A stretch of DNA of 64,000 nucleotides from Macrocystis pyrifera (taxonomy: Eukaryota; Sar; Phaeophyceae; Laminariales; Laminariaceae). Numbering within the stretch: the first letter of the stretch is position 1; each line of letters begins with the position of its first letter. Below, one piece after another: positions 37,601-48,900 of the stretch. The notes beneath the pieces were generated by a model, which saw only the letters and a list, made by a program, of their open reading frames with translations, had not been told where the DNA came from and made no database searches. The position numbers and the translations under genes were made by a program. The stretch covers positions 1,674,001 through 1,738,000 of the forward strand of contig JASSKH010000029.1 in assembly GCA_031763025.1 (NCBI GenBank), in the 5' to 3' direction.

Positions 37601-38020
37601 GATGATGTACCACCAAGTCGCCAGGTACCCTCTGGTACACCGAAAACGGTTCCGTGTTTCGTATTGTACAGCTATTAATATTAATATGAAATAGTAGTAC
37701 AACATGGTGTGGAGTCTGGACGTATACAGCCTCAACAGACGGATAGCAGCAGCGGCAGCATCTCCTGACACCCACCGTGAGATGCGTACGACAAGATACA
37801 GCAGCTGAACCAGCAACCAGTACGACTACTGCCGTACACATACTGCATAGTGTGCACAGAGCATGGAACCAACGCCGTCCATCATCTGACAGTCCAGTCA
37901 CAAGGTACCGGGGATCGGGGTCCGTCTCTGCTCAACCTAGAGGAGGCCCAGCCGACGTAGGGAGGGCTCTCACTTGCATGGCTTCTTGCTCGGAGCGCGT
38001 GCAAGGTCACGATTCTCCAT
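28889..38020 (-). CDS. CCCH zinc finger / FtsJ-RlmM-type RNA methyltransferase, six exons
   Basis: Minus-strand exons: 38020-37974, 37063-36997, 36346-36224, 34449-34309, 31202-30930, 29995-28889; 585 codons, all phases compatible (2/1, then 0). Exons 1-2 join to a CCCH finger, C15-x7-C23-x5-C29-x3-H33 (CKFFHLNDCFRGDKCHMVH). Exon 3 adds a short leucine-heptad stretch (ELLRTNVALQTENSQLAR). The catalytic domain has RAFYKIKEV (K199), the SAM-binding loop DVGASPGGW (219-227), LAVDPAEM, LLVSDMN (D416), VVATLKDF (K448) and SEVTIVARV (E546), matching the K-D-K-E tetrad of 2'-O-ribose methyltransferases of the FtsJ type; the spacing of strands is nearest RlmM. A low-complexity Gly/Glu/Lys/Ala insert (about 280-405) splits the fold. 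The RNA target is unknown. Exon 6 runs into a Gly-rich tail, so the 3' end is less sure; the 36346 acceptor has an in-frame alternative. Introns contain CCATA, AACCG, GAT and GATATC repeats. Confidence 0.9.
30020..30245. repeat. G-rich minisatellite in methyltransferase intron 5
   Basis: Units such as ggggtggggtggggtggggt and gatggggatgggg lie just upstream, in coding sense, of the last exon acceptor, which places a C-rich pyrimidine tract on the coding strand there. The repeat may serve as an extended polypyrimidine tract. Confidence 0.85.
30455..30625. repeat. GAACC pentamer array
   Basis: Repeats of gaaccgaaccgaaccgaacc with a subset gaccggaccggaccgg in the middle. Methyltransferase gene intron 5. 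Confidence 0.92.
31300..31350. repeat. GGGA tetramer tract
   Basis: gggagggagggagggaggga with one gtgag interruption. Confidence 0.9.
31462..31683. repeat. GAT trinucleotide array, about 220 bp
   Basis: Almost pure gat units with scattered gac, gag, gct, ggt and gaa. It gives long Asp, Met or His frames in different registers, none of which is a gene. Confidence 0.95.
32214..32310 (-). mobile_element. Family A fragment
   Basis: tcatgcatgaccgtagtcat, ccctacagtgccgggacgg, and ttttcacggatcaggcag. It is cut off by the GATATC hexamer repeat that follows. A further tiny fragment (catgcatggccgtagtcgta) lies at 36500-36530. Confidence 0.7.
32327..32625. repeat. GATATC/CACCGA hexamer array
   Basis: gatatcgacaccgatattat and variants, rich in the palindrome GATATC and in ATCGAT. 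It can fold into many alternative hairpins. Methyltransferase gene intron 4. Confidence 0.9.
32640..32990. repeat. GATC-rich dispersed repeat copy
   Basis: tctgtctatctacctatcta, ttagatcatctagaccctaa, gcaggatctgagcagtacag and cagatcacgcagatcgtg. Similar but shorter pieces lie at 19380-19500 and 58320-58520. Confidence 0.55.
33600..34275. repeat. CCATA pentamer satellite with higher-order repeat
   Basis: About 135 units of ccata, ccgta and variants. A longer unit containing acaataccatatcattccgt is reused at 33777-33800 and 34026-34050, and another with acaatataatatcataccgt at 33916-33940 and 34151-34175. The repeat stops 34 bases before the donor of exon 34449-34309. Confidence 0.93.
34689..34903 (+). 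mobile_element. MITE-1 with a second MITE-1 nested inside
   Basis: The outer copy is split within its attgtta|gtaaaa centre by a complete minus-oriented copy at about 34728-34833 (ttgcgggggtccacagttag ... actatggacccccgtaa). The outer halves read on correctly across the insertion. The inner copy has TTAACTATG-type arms; the outer right arm is gttaactatggtccctcg. Confidence 0.93.
34961..35071 (+). mobile_element. MITE-1 copy, near-perfect palindrome
   Basis: Both ends carry tattacgggggaccatagta or its complement. It lies only 57 bases from the nested pair, in the methyltransferase gene's intron between exons 36346-36224 and 34449-34309. Confidence 0.92.
36429..36775. repeat. G/T-rich tract
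   Basis: ggggtgggggtgggggtggg, later ggttgggttgggtttgggtg. A small family A fragment interrupts it at 36500-36530. It is the intron next to the methyltransferase exon at 36346-36224. Confidence 0.88.
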
Positions 38021-39259
38021 GGTAGCTAGGCTGGCTTGCCGGCTCCTTGCGTACAAGCGTCCCCTCCGTCCACGTGCTTCAGGGGTCTATCGTAGAACAA
38101 AAACGCGTCGAGATTCACTATAAACCCCCTCTGTGGTCAAATATGATTTTCACCACACTGGGCTGGTAGATAAATAAGGGGTCCCACTCAACACAGCAGC
38201 ATCGAAGGGCCTTCCGTGCACAGGTGCCGGAGACACAAAGGTCTTGGATACTCTGTCGGGGTTCTTCGGAACGAGCAGGTGCGACAGTACAACTTCTCAA
38301 ACAGGATATATAGAGTCTCAAAAAGCCGCCAACCTTCGTACCGTACACTGCTGTAATTTTTGAATTTCTCTCATCACAATATCAAAAAGCACCTGGTTTA
38401 TGTACGAAGAGGTGGGGGGTCAAGCCGTTTGCCACAGCCAACTGCTGTGCAGGCGGCAGAGCGGCAGAGGGACAAGGCAGCTGCATCGGCTGGCCACCAC
38501 CCACGCCTTGGCACCCAGTGGTAATGGAAAACGTGCGTCCGACCTCTTCGACGCTTGGCTATGCCAAGCTTTGCGTGCACAGGTGATTGACAGCCAGAGA
38601 TAGGACCCACGGAAGACCAAGACTGCAGGGCGCTTGGCGCCTGTTTGCTTGTTTGATTTTTGTCCACTTTTTGAACACCAGGTGGTGCAAGTGCAAGAAA
38701 AGCCAGCAAGCAGAACAGGCAAGTACACTACTCGTACTCGCACCTACTGCTGCTGTACAGAAAGGCAGTAAATTATGTATACGATCCGCAACCTACGTGC
38801 CCAACGCAGTCGCTGTCGACGGTGCCGCGCTGGTGGCGGGCGGCTCTTGGATCCGAGCTGTTTTTCCCTCCAGCTAGGCGGCGGCGCTCGAAGCGTACGA
38901 GTACCGCCGTAGACCTGTACCAACCTCATACCATGTAACAGCACCAGAGGTATCATGCACCATGTGACGGTAACACGCAAGATAACCCCCTCCCCCCCGC
39001 CTTCGGACAGCGATGCATCTTATTTCGTGGAAAGATCTCGTCCGTATCTTTCTATGTGTGTACGCGTGGGTCACAGCAGTCAGTGACACTTCTTTGCGTG
39101 GTGTGGCTGACCCGCTCCGCTTCCTGGAGATCCCGTCCAATCATTTGTCCACGGCGAAGTGAGGCCGCCCGTTGACTCGCTGACGGGCTTTGTCGGCTGG
39201 CCGGGGAGCGGGTCGGGGCGCAGCACTCGTGCTATTAATAGTACGTAGTGCGTACGTAA

Positions 39260-39370
39260 TATTTTACGGGGGGGGCATTGTTTATAGGACCTACGGTATA
39301 TATAAAAACCTATATACTTCCCTATTTTTAATAACATTATTTGGTCCTATTTACTAGGGTCCCCCGTAAT
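39260..39370 (-). mobile_element. MITE-1 copy in the divergent spacer
   Basis: The left arm is degenerate (ggggggcattgtttatagg); the right arm is cctatttactagggtccccc. Confidence 0.82.
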
Positions 39371-39615
39371 GGTGCATTCCATTCGCAACGACTCGTGGAA
39401 CTCTACTGCTTGCTGATGCGTGTAGCGTGTACAGCAGTATTCATAGTAGTCCTGTGCCAGTACGTACGTAGAGTCTTTACCCCTTCCATCCTGCTGCAGT
39501 TCGCGCTGAACACTCGAAGAACAAGGCCTCCTCGCACTGCCTCGTGCCGCTGCTCGGTGGTCTCCGTGTGTGTACGGCGGTATGCTGTCACGTTGTTGTC
39601 ATCCTTTCGAAGTTG

Positions 39616-39707
39616 ACCCTTTTAGTACTGCAGTCCCGATTTGGGGACAAACCAGTCTATTTCCAAGTGATTTGTCCCCAAATCGGGACTGCGGTACTGA
39701 AGGGGTT
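39616..39707. repeat. Long hairpin, CAGTCCCGATTTGGGG family
   Basis: Arms of about 36 bases (ttttagtactgcagtcccga, then tttggggacaaa) pair with few mismatches around a 17-base centre. It lies in the divergent spacer between the methyltransferase and ASH2-like genes. Related single arms occur at 16009-16033 and 43251-43272, and a reversed short one near 23432-23449. This pattern suits a small foldback element family. Confidence 0.8.
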
Positions 39708-40287
39708 AAGCGTCAGACTGCGTGAGTTTTACCGCCGTATCATCGTATTGATTTTTTTTTTTTTTTGAGGATTTCGGATGAACGTCACGGAATCATGGAT
39801 CGTAGACTCGGAACTCATGGGCCATTGACCACGACGACTGCCTGTGCTTCACGTCAGACAGATTGACGAACGACCGGCTGACTCCCCCTTCGCTTCCTGG
39901 CGATTCGATTCAATCAACATTCACGGAGTCTGGGAGGCCATCCTTGACACGCACACGGGGTTTCCAAGCCGGGGTAGGGGTTTACGCTGGGGAAGGGCCG
40001 CGACCGGTTCATTGATGGGCACTCACTCTGCCGCGACGGGGAGCGCACACGTAGACAAGGGAGTAGAGCATAGGAGAATGAGGTCGTAGAAGAAAGAATG
40101 AGCTCAAAGTGGATGACGGGACACCTACCAAAAACCTATGAAGTCCCTGTTGTCTCTGCGTATTACGTGACGGTTTACACACAGGCATCTCGTACACCTC
40201 GTGTACACTCAACATTGACCCACGGTTTCCCTTTTTTTTTTTTCTTTCCCCAGGAACCCACGCACACACAACACAAGCAAAGGCATC

Positions 40288-42952
40288 ATGTCGGAGAGCG
40301 ACGGCAGCCGGAAGCGGTCCGCCTCGACGGCGCCGGCTGAAGACAGCGCCGCCCCCTCCCCCCCCCGCCCGCCAAGCACTCCCACAGGCAGCAACACCGC
40401 CTCCGCCACCACCAACGTCACCACCGCCACCGCCGCCGCCGCCGCCTCCACCACCACCACTGCGAACAGCGCCACTCCTGCACCGGCTCCGGCCCCGGCG
40501 CCATCCCCAGCCCCTGCACCCACCCCACCGACAAGCAGCAAGAAAAAGCAGAAGAAGGGTAGCAGGGGGTCGTCGAGTGCGAGTGGTGCTCAATCTTACG
40601 TGCCCTCGGTAAGAGAAAGAGGGAGGGAGGGAGGGAGGGAGGGAGGGAGGGAGGGAGGGAGGGAGGGAGGGAGGGAGGGAGGGAGGGAGGGAGGGAGGGA
40701 GGGAGGGAGGGAGGGAGGGAGAGGGGGCAGGAAGGAGGGAGGGAAGGAGGGGAGGAAGGAGGGACGGAGAGAGGGAGGGGTTCGTTTTTCTCTATTTTGG
40801 TGGTTGTCATAGCGCAATCGTTGTTGCTGATGGCCGATATTTGTGTTGTTTTGTTGTTTGTGTTGTTTGCTGTCACCCTTAACTTCGAGAAGGGCCGCCT
40901 CACGGGCGCTTCTTAGTAGGCTGCAGCGCACCCTTCGTTCGACCCTTCATGCGACTCGCCGAACGTCTCAAGGCGCTCCGGGCTTGGTGCAAGTGATGTC
41001 GGCGTGATGGATTTTATAGACCAGGGTGCTCCGTCCCAACATTGTAGGGATGCGAGGGTCTATGGTCATACAACACGACTACTTCCGTGCGTGTCATGAG
41101 TACACTCCCACTCTCCCCCGACGATCGTTGACTTTTTTGCTCCCTTCTCGACCCCCTGATACTTTGGAGGAATAGCGCGAACGCCTCTCTCATGCTCGAA
41201 ACCGTCTCGCCTGCTGCTCTTCCCTGATTGTGTGTTTTGCTGCTTGCTTGCTTGCTCGTTTTTTGGTTCGCGTGCTTGTTTTTGTTCTTGCTGCTCGCGT
41301 ACTTGTCTGTTCGTTCGTTCGTTTGCTGTGTATGTCTGCCCTGTTGGTTGTTTTTTTTGTTTTTTTTCACTCGCGTTGTTCGATTGATCGCTTGCTGCTT
41401 CTGCTCGCTTCGGTTGCTCGCTGGGTTTGCTTGCTCGCTTGCTTGTTGTGCTCGTTGTGTCTCCCTTCGTGTGCTTGCTTGTTCCGTCGTCTGTGGATTC
41501 GGTTGCTTGCTCGCTTCGCCGTCTGTTGGTTCGCTTATTCGCTCATTCGCTCGTTCGCTCGCTTGGTTGATTGGCCCGCTTGTTTCACTGTCCGCTCGTT
41601 TTTTCTTGCCTTCTTGTTTGGCTCGCTTGCTGCTTATGCTTGTTTGCTTGTTCGTTCGTTTGCTTGCATCCTGGTCGGGTCGGTGGGTGGGTCGCTGGGC
41701 GACAGGGAGTGGTGATCTCGCGGATAGCCGAGGACTGCGCGCCGCAGCTTACCTTGTCTAAGGTAAGACCCAAAATATTGCTTCAAATACCCGGGACATG
41801 CTTGGATCGTTCCTGGGGGTGGCACGTAGCCTGACACACCGGGAACATTCTGGGAAAACTCTTGAGGTCTGGCCGCCTGACATACCCGAGACATTTTTGG
41901 GATGACAAGCAGCCTGATATACCCTGAAAAAATCTGGGAACAGTCTTGAGGTCAGGCAGCCTGACATGCTCGACACTCTCGGGGTTATAAGATAGTCTGA
42001 CATGCCCTTGAACATTCCGGGAAATTTCTTGTGGTCCGATAGATTTACATACCCGAAACGTTCTTGGCTAGGATGACAACAAAGCCTCATGTGCATACCC
42101 GGAAAATTCTGGGAACTTTCTTGTGGTGTTCTTACTACCGGCGCTAGCCCCCCCCCCCCACCCTTTTTTTTTTGGCGGTTACCACAGCTGGCGGTCGAGT
42201 TAGATCATTTTGTGTGCGGGGAGAACCTTTACTCCGTACAAGGGGGGATGGTCGTATCACGTAGTCTGTATATGGTGGGGCACCCACGAGGCAGTTACAT
42301 GGTAAACCAATTGCTGTCTCTGGAAGTGGCCACACCAGCAATTAAATCGATTCATTGATGCTGTCATCCATATGCAAGAAATCCGCCTCTAAAGTGATTC
42401 TTACTAGGATGCAGCTCACCCTTCGTGCGACTCGCCCAACACCTCACGGCGCTTCGCGCTTGGTGCAAGCAATGTCTGCCTGGTCGGTGAAAGCCCGACG
42501 TGCTCCGTCCCAGCATTGTAGGGATGTGAGGGTCTATGGTCATACGACTACGGCCATGCATGATAATGAGTACCCCCCCCCCCCTGGGTTGGTGGAAGCA
42601 AAGTCTGCCTGGAAGGCGAAAACCAGACGTGCCTCGTCCCGGAATTGCAGATATGCGAAGGTCTATGGTCATGCGACTACGACTACGGCCATGCTTGACA
42701 TGACATGAGTAACCCCCCCCCCCCCACCATGGCTTCGCCAGCCTATTCGTTTTTTTTCTTGCTAAGTTTGTTCCCATTTTTGTTCCCTCCCGCTTTAAGG
42801 AACAACTCATCGTTACGGGGAACAAGGGCTTTCGAATGGCGAGGGCAACACACGGGGTTTCCAACGGAACTTGGTGAGTTTTTCTTTTTTTCCCTTCCTG
42901 AGCGCCCGAGGCACGCTGCGGTAGGGGAATGCCCCCTAACATATTTTCGAGC

Positions 42953-42986
<34 letters not shown>

Positions 42987-45900
42987 ACTACGGTATAGGG
43001 GTGTTCCTACTTTTTTGGAGGCTTTTCTTCTCCTGCCATGAGGAGCTCTGTATTCCTGATCCAGAAGCTGACATGGAATGAGTTGAAAAAAAAAAAGTTT
43101 GGCTATTGCGACCCGAATGACTTTACTTCGGTAGGCGGGTAGGTATTTAAACGCATTAAAACACAAATGGTGTTTTTCCGACGAGCCCTCGGTGGAGCTA
43201 ATATCCCTATCTCGCCCGCGACCAAAAAACTTTTGAGGAAAACAACAGTCCCATTTTTTGGGGACGAACCAGTCAACATTCCCAAAAAAAAATATGTTCT
43301 CCTAACGGGATTGTAGCCCGTCCTCCTGTAGAAGGGTTAGTTCCTGCTCCGGGTGGTTGAAGATACACACGGCGGTGGTAACGCCCAAAGCCGAACGACC
43401 TTTTTTTTTGTTGTCGGCATAAAATCGACGGGTCTACGAGACTAAAAAATAATAATACAAAAAACTCGAGCGGCCACGAGCAGGCGTAGGATCACGCACG
43501 TTCCGCCCGCCCCCGCCTCGCGACTCCTTGCATTGCTACTCGGGACACTGCGTGCAGCAGTGATTTCGTTTCACCCCTCAACCATTGTAATCCGATTCCT
43601 GTAGCCGTCGTCGTCGTCGTCGTAGTCGTCGTTTGTTTGTTTGTTTGTTTTTTTTGCCGTCGAGTTTCTACTTCGAAGCCTCCAGCGGGGTTGGTACGCA
43701 GATGAGCAATCAATCCCATGTCGTACTATCAATAGACATATATAAAACTCAAGACAGGGCGATATTTCGAATCTTTACGTCAAATTCAAAATCGCGATTT
43801 CCGTATGGGCAAATCCCTCGATATAAAACTCGGGTGTATTATGAAGAGTCTGATTAATTAGGTGACAGTCCCGTCACCCTCCAGCAAGTCAAGCACGTAT
43901 GTACATCACATGGGCTAGAGGACGTGGCTGCTGCTGCTGCTGCTGCTGTGGTAGGTAGAGCTCACACCAGAACCCATGTTATCGGCGATGGCGCCGACAT
44001 GAAGTGGCTGCCAAGCGGCTCCTCCTCCTGTCCGGGCATCCGGCGCGCCGACCGCTACCCGCTTGTTGCCGGATAGGGTGGGTGGCACGGCTTGTTGGGG
44101 GCATGGATTTGGGGCGACTCCATCGTCGAGACGCCTAGCCGGAACACTGGATTCTGGACTGGTGTCGCTAAACCCGGGCATCCCGGGCATCCGCCCGTCC
44201 CCGACCACGGGAGAACCTGTCTGCCCTATGCATTCAACCAAGTCGTCGCGTCCACCGCCGCTGTTGTTGCTCATGGCGGCGTCGTGATGATCGGATGACC
44301 GAGTACAGGAGACAGGCTATGTCTGAGGTGTGTCCAATCTTGTCTACGAAATTCGGCTCTACCAACAAAAAAGAGAACACAAATATATGCTTGGGGTAAA
44401 AATACCCCAAGCATATATTTGTGTGTTGCGGACCACGTATAGCGAAAATATCGCCTACACCCGACGTCCGCATAAAACTCGTCAGGCACATAATTTGGCT
44501 CTAAAGGTCAAATATAGAGATTCTCGAGTTTTATATGTGTCTAATAGTGACTTCATAAAAGCGAGAAAACGGAGAAAAAAAAACTTTTTTTTTTTTGATC
44601 GAGTGATGCTGGGTACGTATTGCTGGTAACTATGTACAAAACAAGTCCTCTCTCGTGCTGGAACCAGGGGATTCGTATTATTAGTAGAATCACCTCCAGG
44701 CCGATTTTTTTTTCGCCGAATTATATTGGGTATTACCAGTACGTACGCAAAAAATTAGGCCTCTCGTACTGAAACCAGGGAAAATCGTCTTAATATCACC
44801 TCTCGCCGGAAAAAAAAAAACGTTTGAGGGCTTGCCACGCGCTCCGGAGGGAACGGGTCGCGCCCCGACCTCGACGAATGTGTCCGGCCGGGCTTCTCGT
44901 GTCGGCTGCTCAGCGGTTCGCCAAAGAGTGCTCGTACGAAGAGATGTGTTCGGAAAGGTGCGAAAATTTCGCAACTGCAGCTGTTAATATATGCCGGCAG
45001 TTCCTCACGAGTGGCCTTAAGGAGCCCCGCTCCGTCAGTCTGTTTTTTTTTTGGTCTAAACGTGATACACAAACCTTTCGTAAACACCCCTCTGTGGGCA
45101 ATGACGCCGTCAGGGTTAAGCTAGAGGATGCCCACACATCGGAACGCCTTGCTGAGGGTGCAGGCTTAGCTGGCCCGTAATCGGATATACGACGACTCAA
45201 AGTTGGTGGTAGTGGTGTTCCTGAGTCTGCGTCGCATTTTGCCGACGTTGGTTTCGTCAAAGTAGAAATAAAAAAATAAAAAAAATGGAAGGACCATTTC
45301 TTAGTTGAACGAGATGTAAATATATCGATATTAGAGTCTGGTTGGCATACGAAAGCATTGCATTGTCTGCTGTGTTTACTGCATACCATGTACCACGTAC
45401 GTAACGATGTAGTATCTCTGCTGTGGCGTAGTTTTGTGACCACAGAACTTGCGTCTCTCTGGTTTGGAAGAATCGGCACGGACACTGGTTGTGCTGGATG
45501 TCGAAAGAACGGTTTAACGTGAAGAATACACGCACACAACCAAAGCACCTGTGGTGCGGATTTCGCTCAAAACCGATTTGCATCTTTTCTTGAGGCATGA
45601 CGAAACGATCGATATCCTGCCTAATTCGTCGTTCGTCAAGGGATACGACGGCGTGCGTACGATCCCCTGCACAAAGCTAAGATACTTCGAGGAGCAGCAC
45701 AATTTGTGGGGTTCTCAAGTCCATTCTTTTTAGTTTTTATTATATTGTTGTTGCGTCATACTTAGGGGCAAGATCATTTTTCTTTTTTTTTTCCGTCAGA
45801 TGTGGCCAATACCTATTTTCGTGATATCCTGAAAACATGACTAGTTGACGGATTTTTTTTTTTTTTTAAACAGGTGCAGTAGGTAATAATCCCTTCGGAA

Positions 45901-48900
45901 GCATGCGTCGGGAAAACCGGACTGAAGAAGCGCCTGACATAGTCAACAAGTGGCGTTGGCCAGCCCAGTTCTTAGAGGTGCACCTTTTTTTCTGAGGTTC
46001 CTAAGCTCTATATGCATCACCCAACGCACTGATTTTTGGAAAAAAAAAAAAAATGAAGGGGCGATAAAAATCCCATGTTCTACAGTAGTAGTAATATAAT
46101 ATACCAGGTTTATATATATATATATATATTTTTTTTTTTGGTATCTTCCGCCGATTTTGGGTGAAGGAGCCCCCCCTCGTCATTCCGGAAAACATATTAT
46201 TACGGGCGGGCCATAGTAAATAGGACCAAAAATTGTTCGTAAAAATAGCGAAATATATAGGTTTTTGTGTGTACCGTAGGTCCTATTTGATACGGTCCCC
46301 CGCACTAGCCAAAAATTGCAATGGCGGTTATATGAGGACCGTGGGGACAGAACTATGAATACCAACTGGTCCGTTCTTTTCGATCCGGAGTGGTAGTGTC
46401 AAAAGCCTGTTCGTCAGCAGATCATTGATTCCTGCTTCATGATCTACGTCTTCCGGGGTGGAGAGAAACATTTCTCATCGTCTGTACTGTAAGATCTACA
46501 GCAGTATCTACGAGCTCATGTTGACGGGTGGGGGGAGGGGGGACGCGCAGTCTCTGCGGCAATCATCGAGGGCGTGTTTCCTGGGTTGGATCTGCGCTGT
46601 GCGGATCCAGATGGATCTGCGCTGTGCGGATCCAGACGGTCTGTGGATGATCTATCTGATCTGTAGATAGATAGATAGATAGGTCATCTACCTGATCTGC
46701 GTGTGGAAGATTTCCCTCGCGGAAGGTAGGCTCCTTACCGGTGGTGTTGTGTCGTTATTAATAGCACTGATTGTGCAGACTGCCGGCACGCTCTCTTATT
46801 ATCTCCTCATGCCACCTTGACGGGCTTCACGTGGCGGCAGCTGCCAACCTTTGCTGCTGCTTGTAGTTCGAAACCAGGTCGCCCCAACCAACCCTAAGTC
46901 AACCCAATCCAACCCAGCCCTTCCCAGCCCTTCCCAGCCTAATCCAATCCAAACCAACGGAGCCCGACGCAACTGCAACACAACAGAGCGCAACACGACA
47001 AGAGCGCCTAGCACAACACAGCGAAAACGAACTCAACATAACGAACGCCTGACTCAACATAACAAACGCCTGACCTAAACCCGGCCCAACCAAACCCGAC
47101 TCGCAACCTGTGACCCCAGCCGACCCGTCCCAAAATTCCAGCGCAACAAGGAACAGCACAACCCGTACCCAATCCAACTCCCAAGGTGGTGGTGCTTGCC
47201 TTATCGTCGAACCGAAGGGCAGAAAAGTCTAATAGCTCGATTCTGCAAAATGATGGCCGAGTGGCTTAGTTCCTGCGAGTAGCGGCGTTTTGCTTTTCAA
47301 GGGATCGAGAGGGAACACCTCTGCTGTAAACAGGGCTCCCATGAGCTGAAAACACAACAACCGAAGCGCTGACCAGCTGTGTTCGCTTTTTTTTCTAAAT
47401 TATTATTCGTGCTTCCCGCCGTGTGAAGGTTCTGGGAGTGCACGGTGCTGGCGCCGGAGACGAAGGAGGGGCACTGCCGGCTGGGGTGGTCGCTGTCCAC
47501 GGGAAGCCTGCAGGGGCCGGTGGGCTACGACAAGTCAAGCTACGCTTACCGAGACATCGCGGGGTCGAAGGTGGGAGCTCTTGTGACGTATTAGAGCAAC
47601 CCTGGTTCAACGCTGAACGCTGGGCACGGAGACCCTTTCTTTCACGTCTCCACAGTTCCGTGTGCCCCCCCCCGTCCTTTCCCTCCCTGCTGTTCCGCCC
47701 CCCCCTCCCCGTTCCCCTGAGCGGGGGGAAGAGAAAGCCCCAGGGAAAGAGAAAGCGACATGTATACGGCACCTCCAGAGGTCAAGACTGGAATATCAGC
47801 CGAAATATGAAATCGGCATTTTTTTGGGACCTGCCATTTTCGCTTGGTTTAAGAGTACCTCCGCCCTGTCTAGCCGAAAACAAATTCTGCGTGGTGTCAA
47901 TTTAGGCTTTTCCGGGCACTCTTTGGGAGACGTGATTTTTGTTGTTCTGCACGATGAACTTGGGGGCTATCCTTGTGTCATCGGCTCCGCGTACCCCACT
48001 CCTCCCCTCACCTCCCCACGCACCCACGGCCAACGCCTCGGCGAGCCCGTTTCTTCCAGCATCACTCCCAGTCGACGACATTTTTTTTGTTTTTTGTTTT
48101 TCATATGTCCACCAGCACGGCGTTGTTTTTTTTTTTTTAAAGGTAGCGACCAGAGGTGATGATAGCTTTGGTGTTGTCAACCAACCAACCAACCAACCAA
48201 CCAGCCAACCAACCAACCAACCAACCAACCGTCTGTCCCGGAATATAGGCAGCCTTTTGTTCGAATATTAGTGTAAAAAAAGGTCATTGTAGAGGCGTTC
48301 TACGATATAGAGGTATCAGCATAGGGGAAACACAACTTTCTGGGCCCCCCACGGCGTTCTTACCGGGCGCCGGTTGAAGGGCGAGCACGTGACTTGTGAT
48401 CTACGATACCTTGTTGGGCGTGATGCGCACGTACACGTACGAGAGGCGTGTTCCACCAGACCACCAGCCGGATCCATACGCCTGTCCCCGTTGGTTCCGC
48501 ATGATACCTTGCGGGGACATGTAGGAGCCTCTGAAAAATCAGGGCGAAATCCCTATCTTAGAACGCCTCCTTATTTAGGGACAGAGTGGTAAAATTTGTG
48601 TTGCGCCCCGAGTACGGGTGGACCACTTTCTCTCCACGTACAAGGGAGCGCTTTTACGTAATGTCATGATAGTGCTCAAAACCTTCCTTATGGCTCGGGA
48701 CAGGGCGGTAGATGATTTTGTGTCGCGCCCTCGCCTGTGCGACTCCTTGCATGTGCAGCACTCGAACACCCCGTCTATTGTTATCATCACCCCCCCCCCC
48801 CTCCGTCTCGAAAGGGATGCGATGCGTGGTCAATGGTCAAATGGCTAAGGCAAGCAACAGATGAGTACGCCCTCCCCCCACGAAACACGCCTTGGCCGGT

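Noticed and set aside
41228-41761. 177-codon Cys/Leu/Arg-rich membrane-like frame
   Set aside because: Produced by the GCTT/GTTC tetramer tract; only its final part after 41706, in a different frame, is an ASH2 exon.
45551-45733. Short frame with FLRHDETIDILPNSSFVKGYDG
   Set aside because: It lies between ASH2 exons 3 and 4, whose phase-matched junction (2/1, completing a Trp codon) needs no extra exon.
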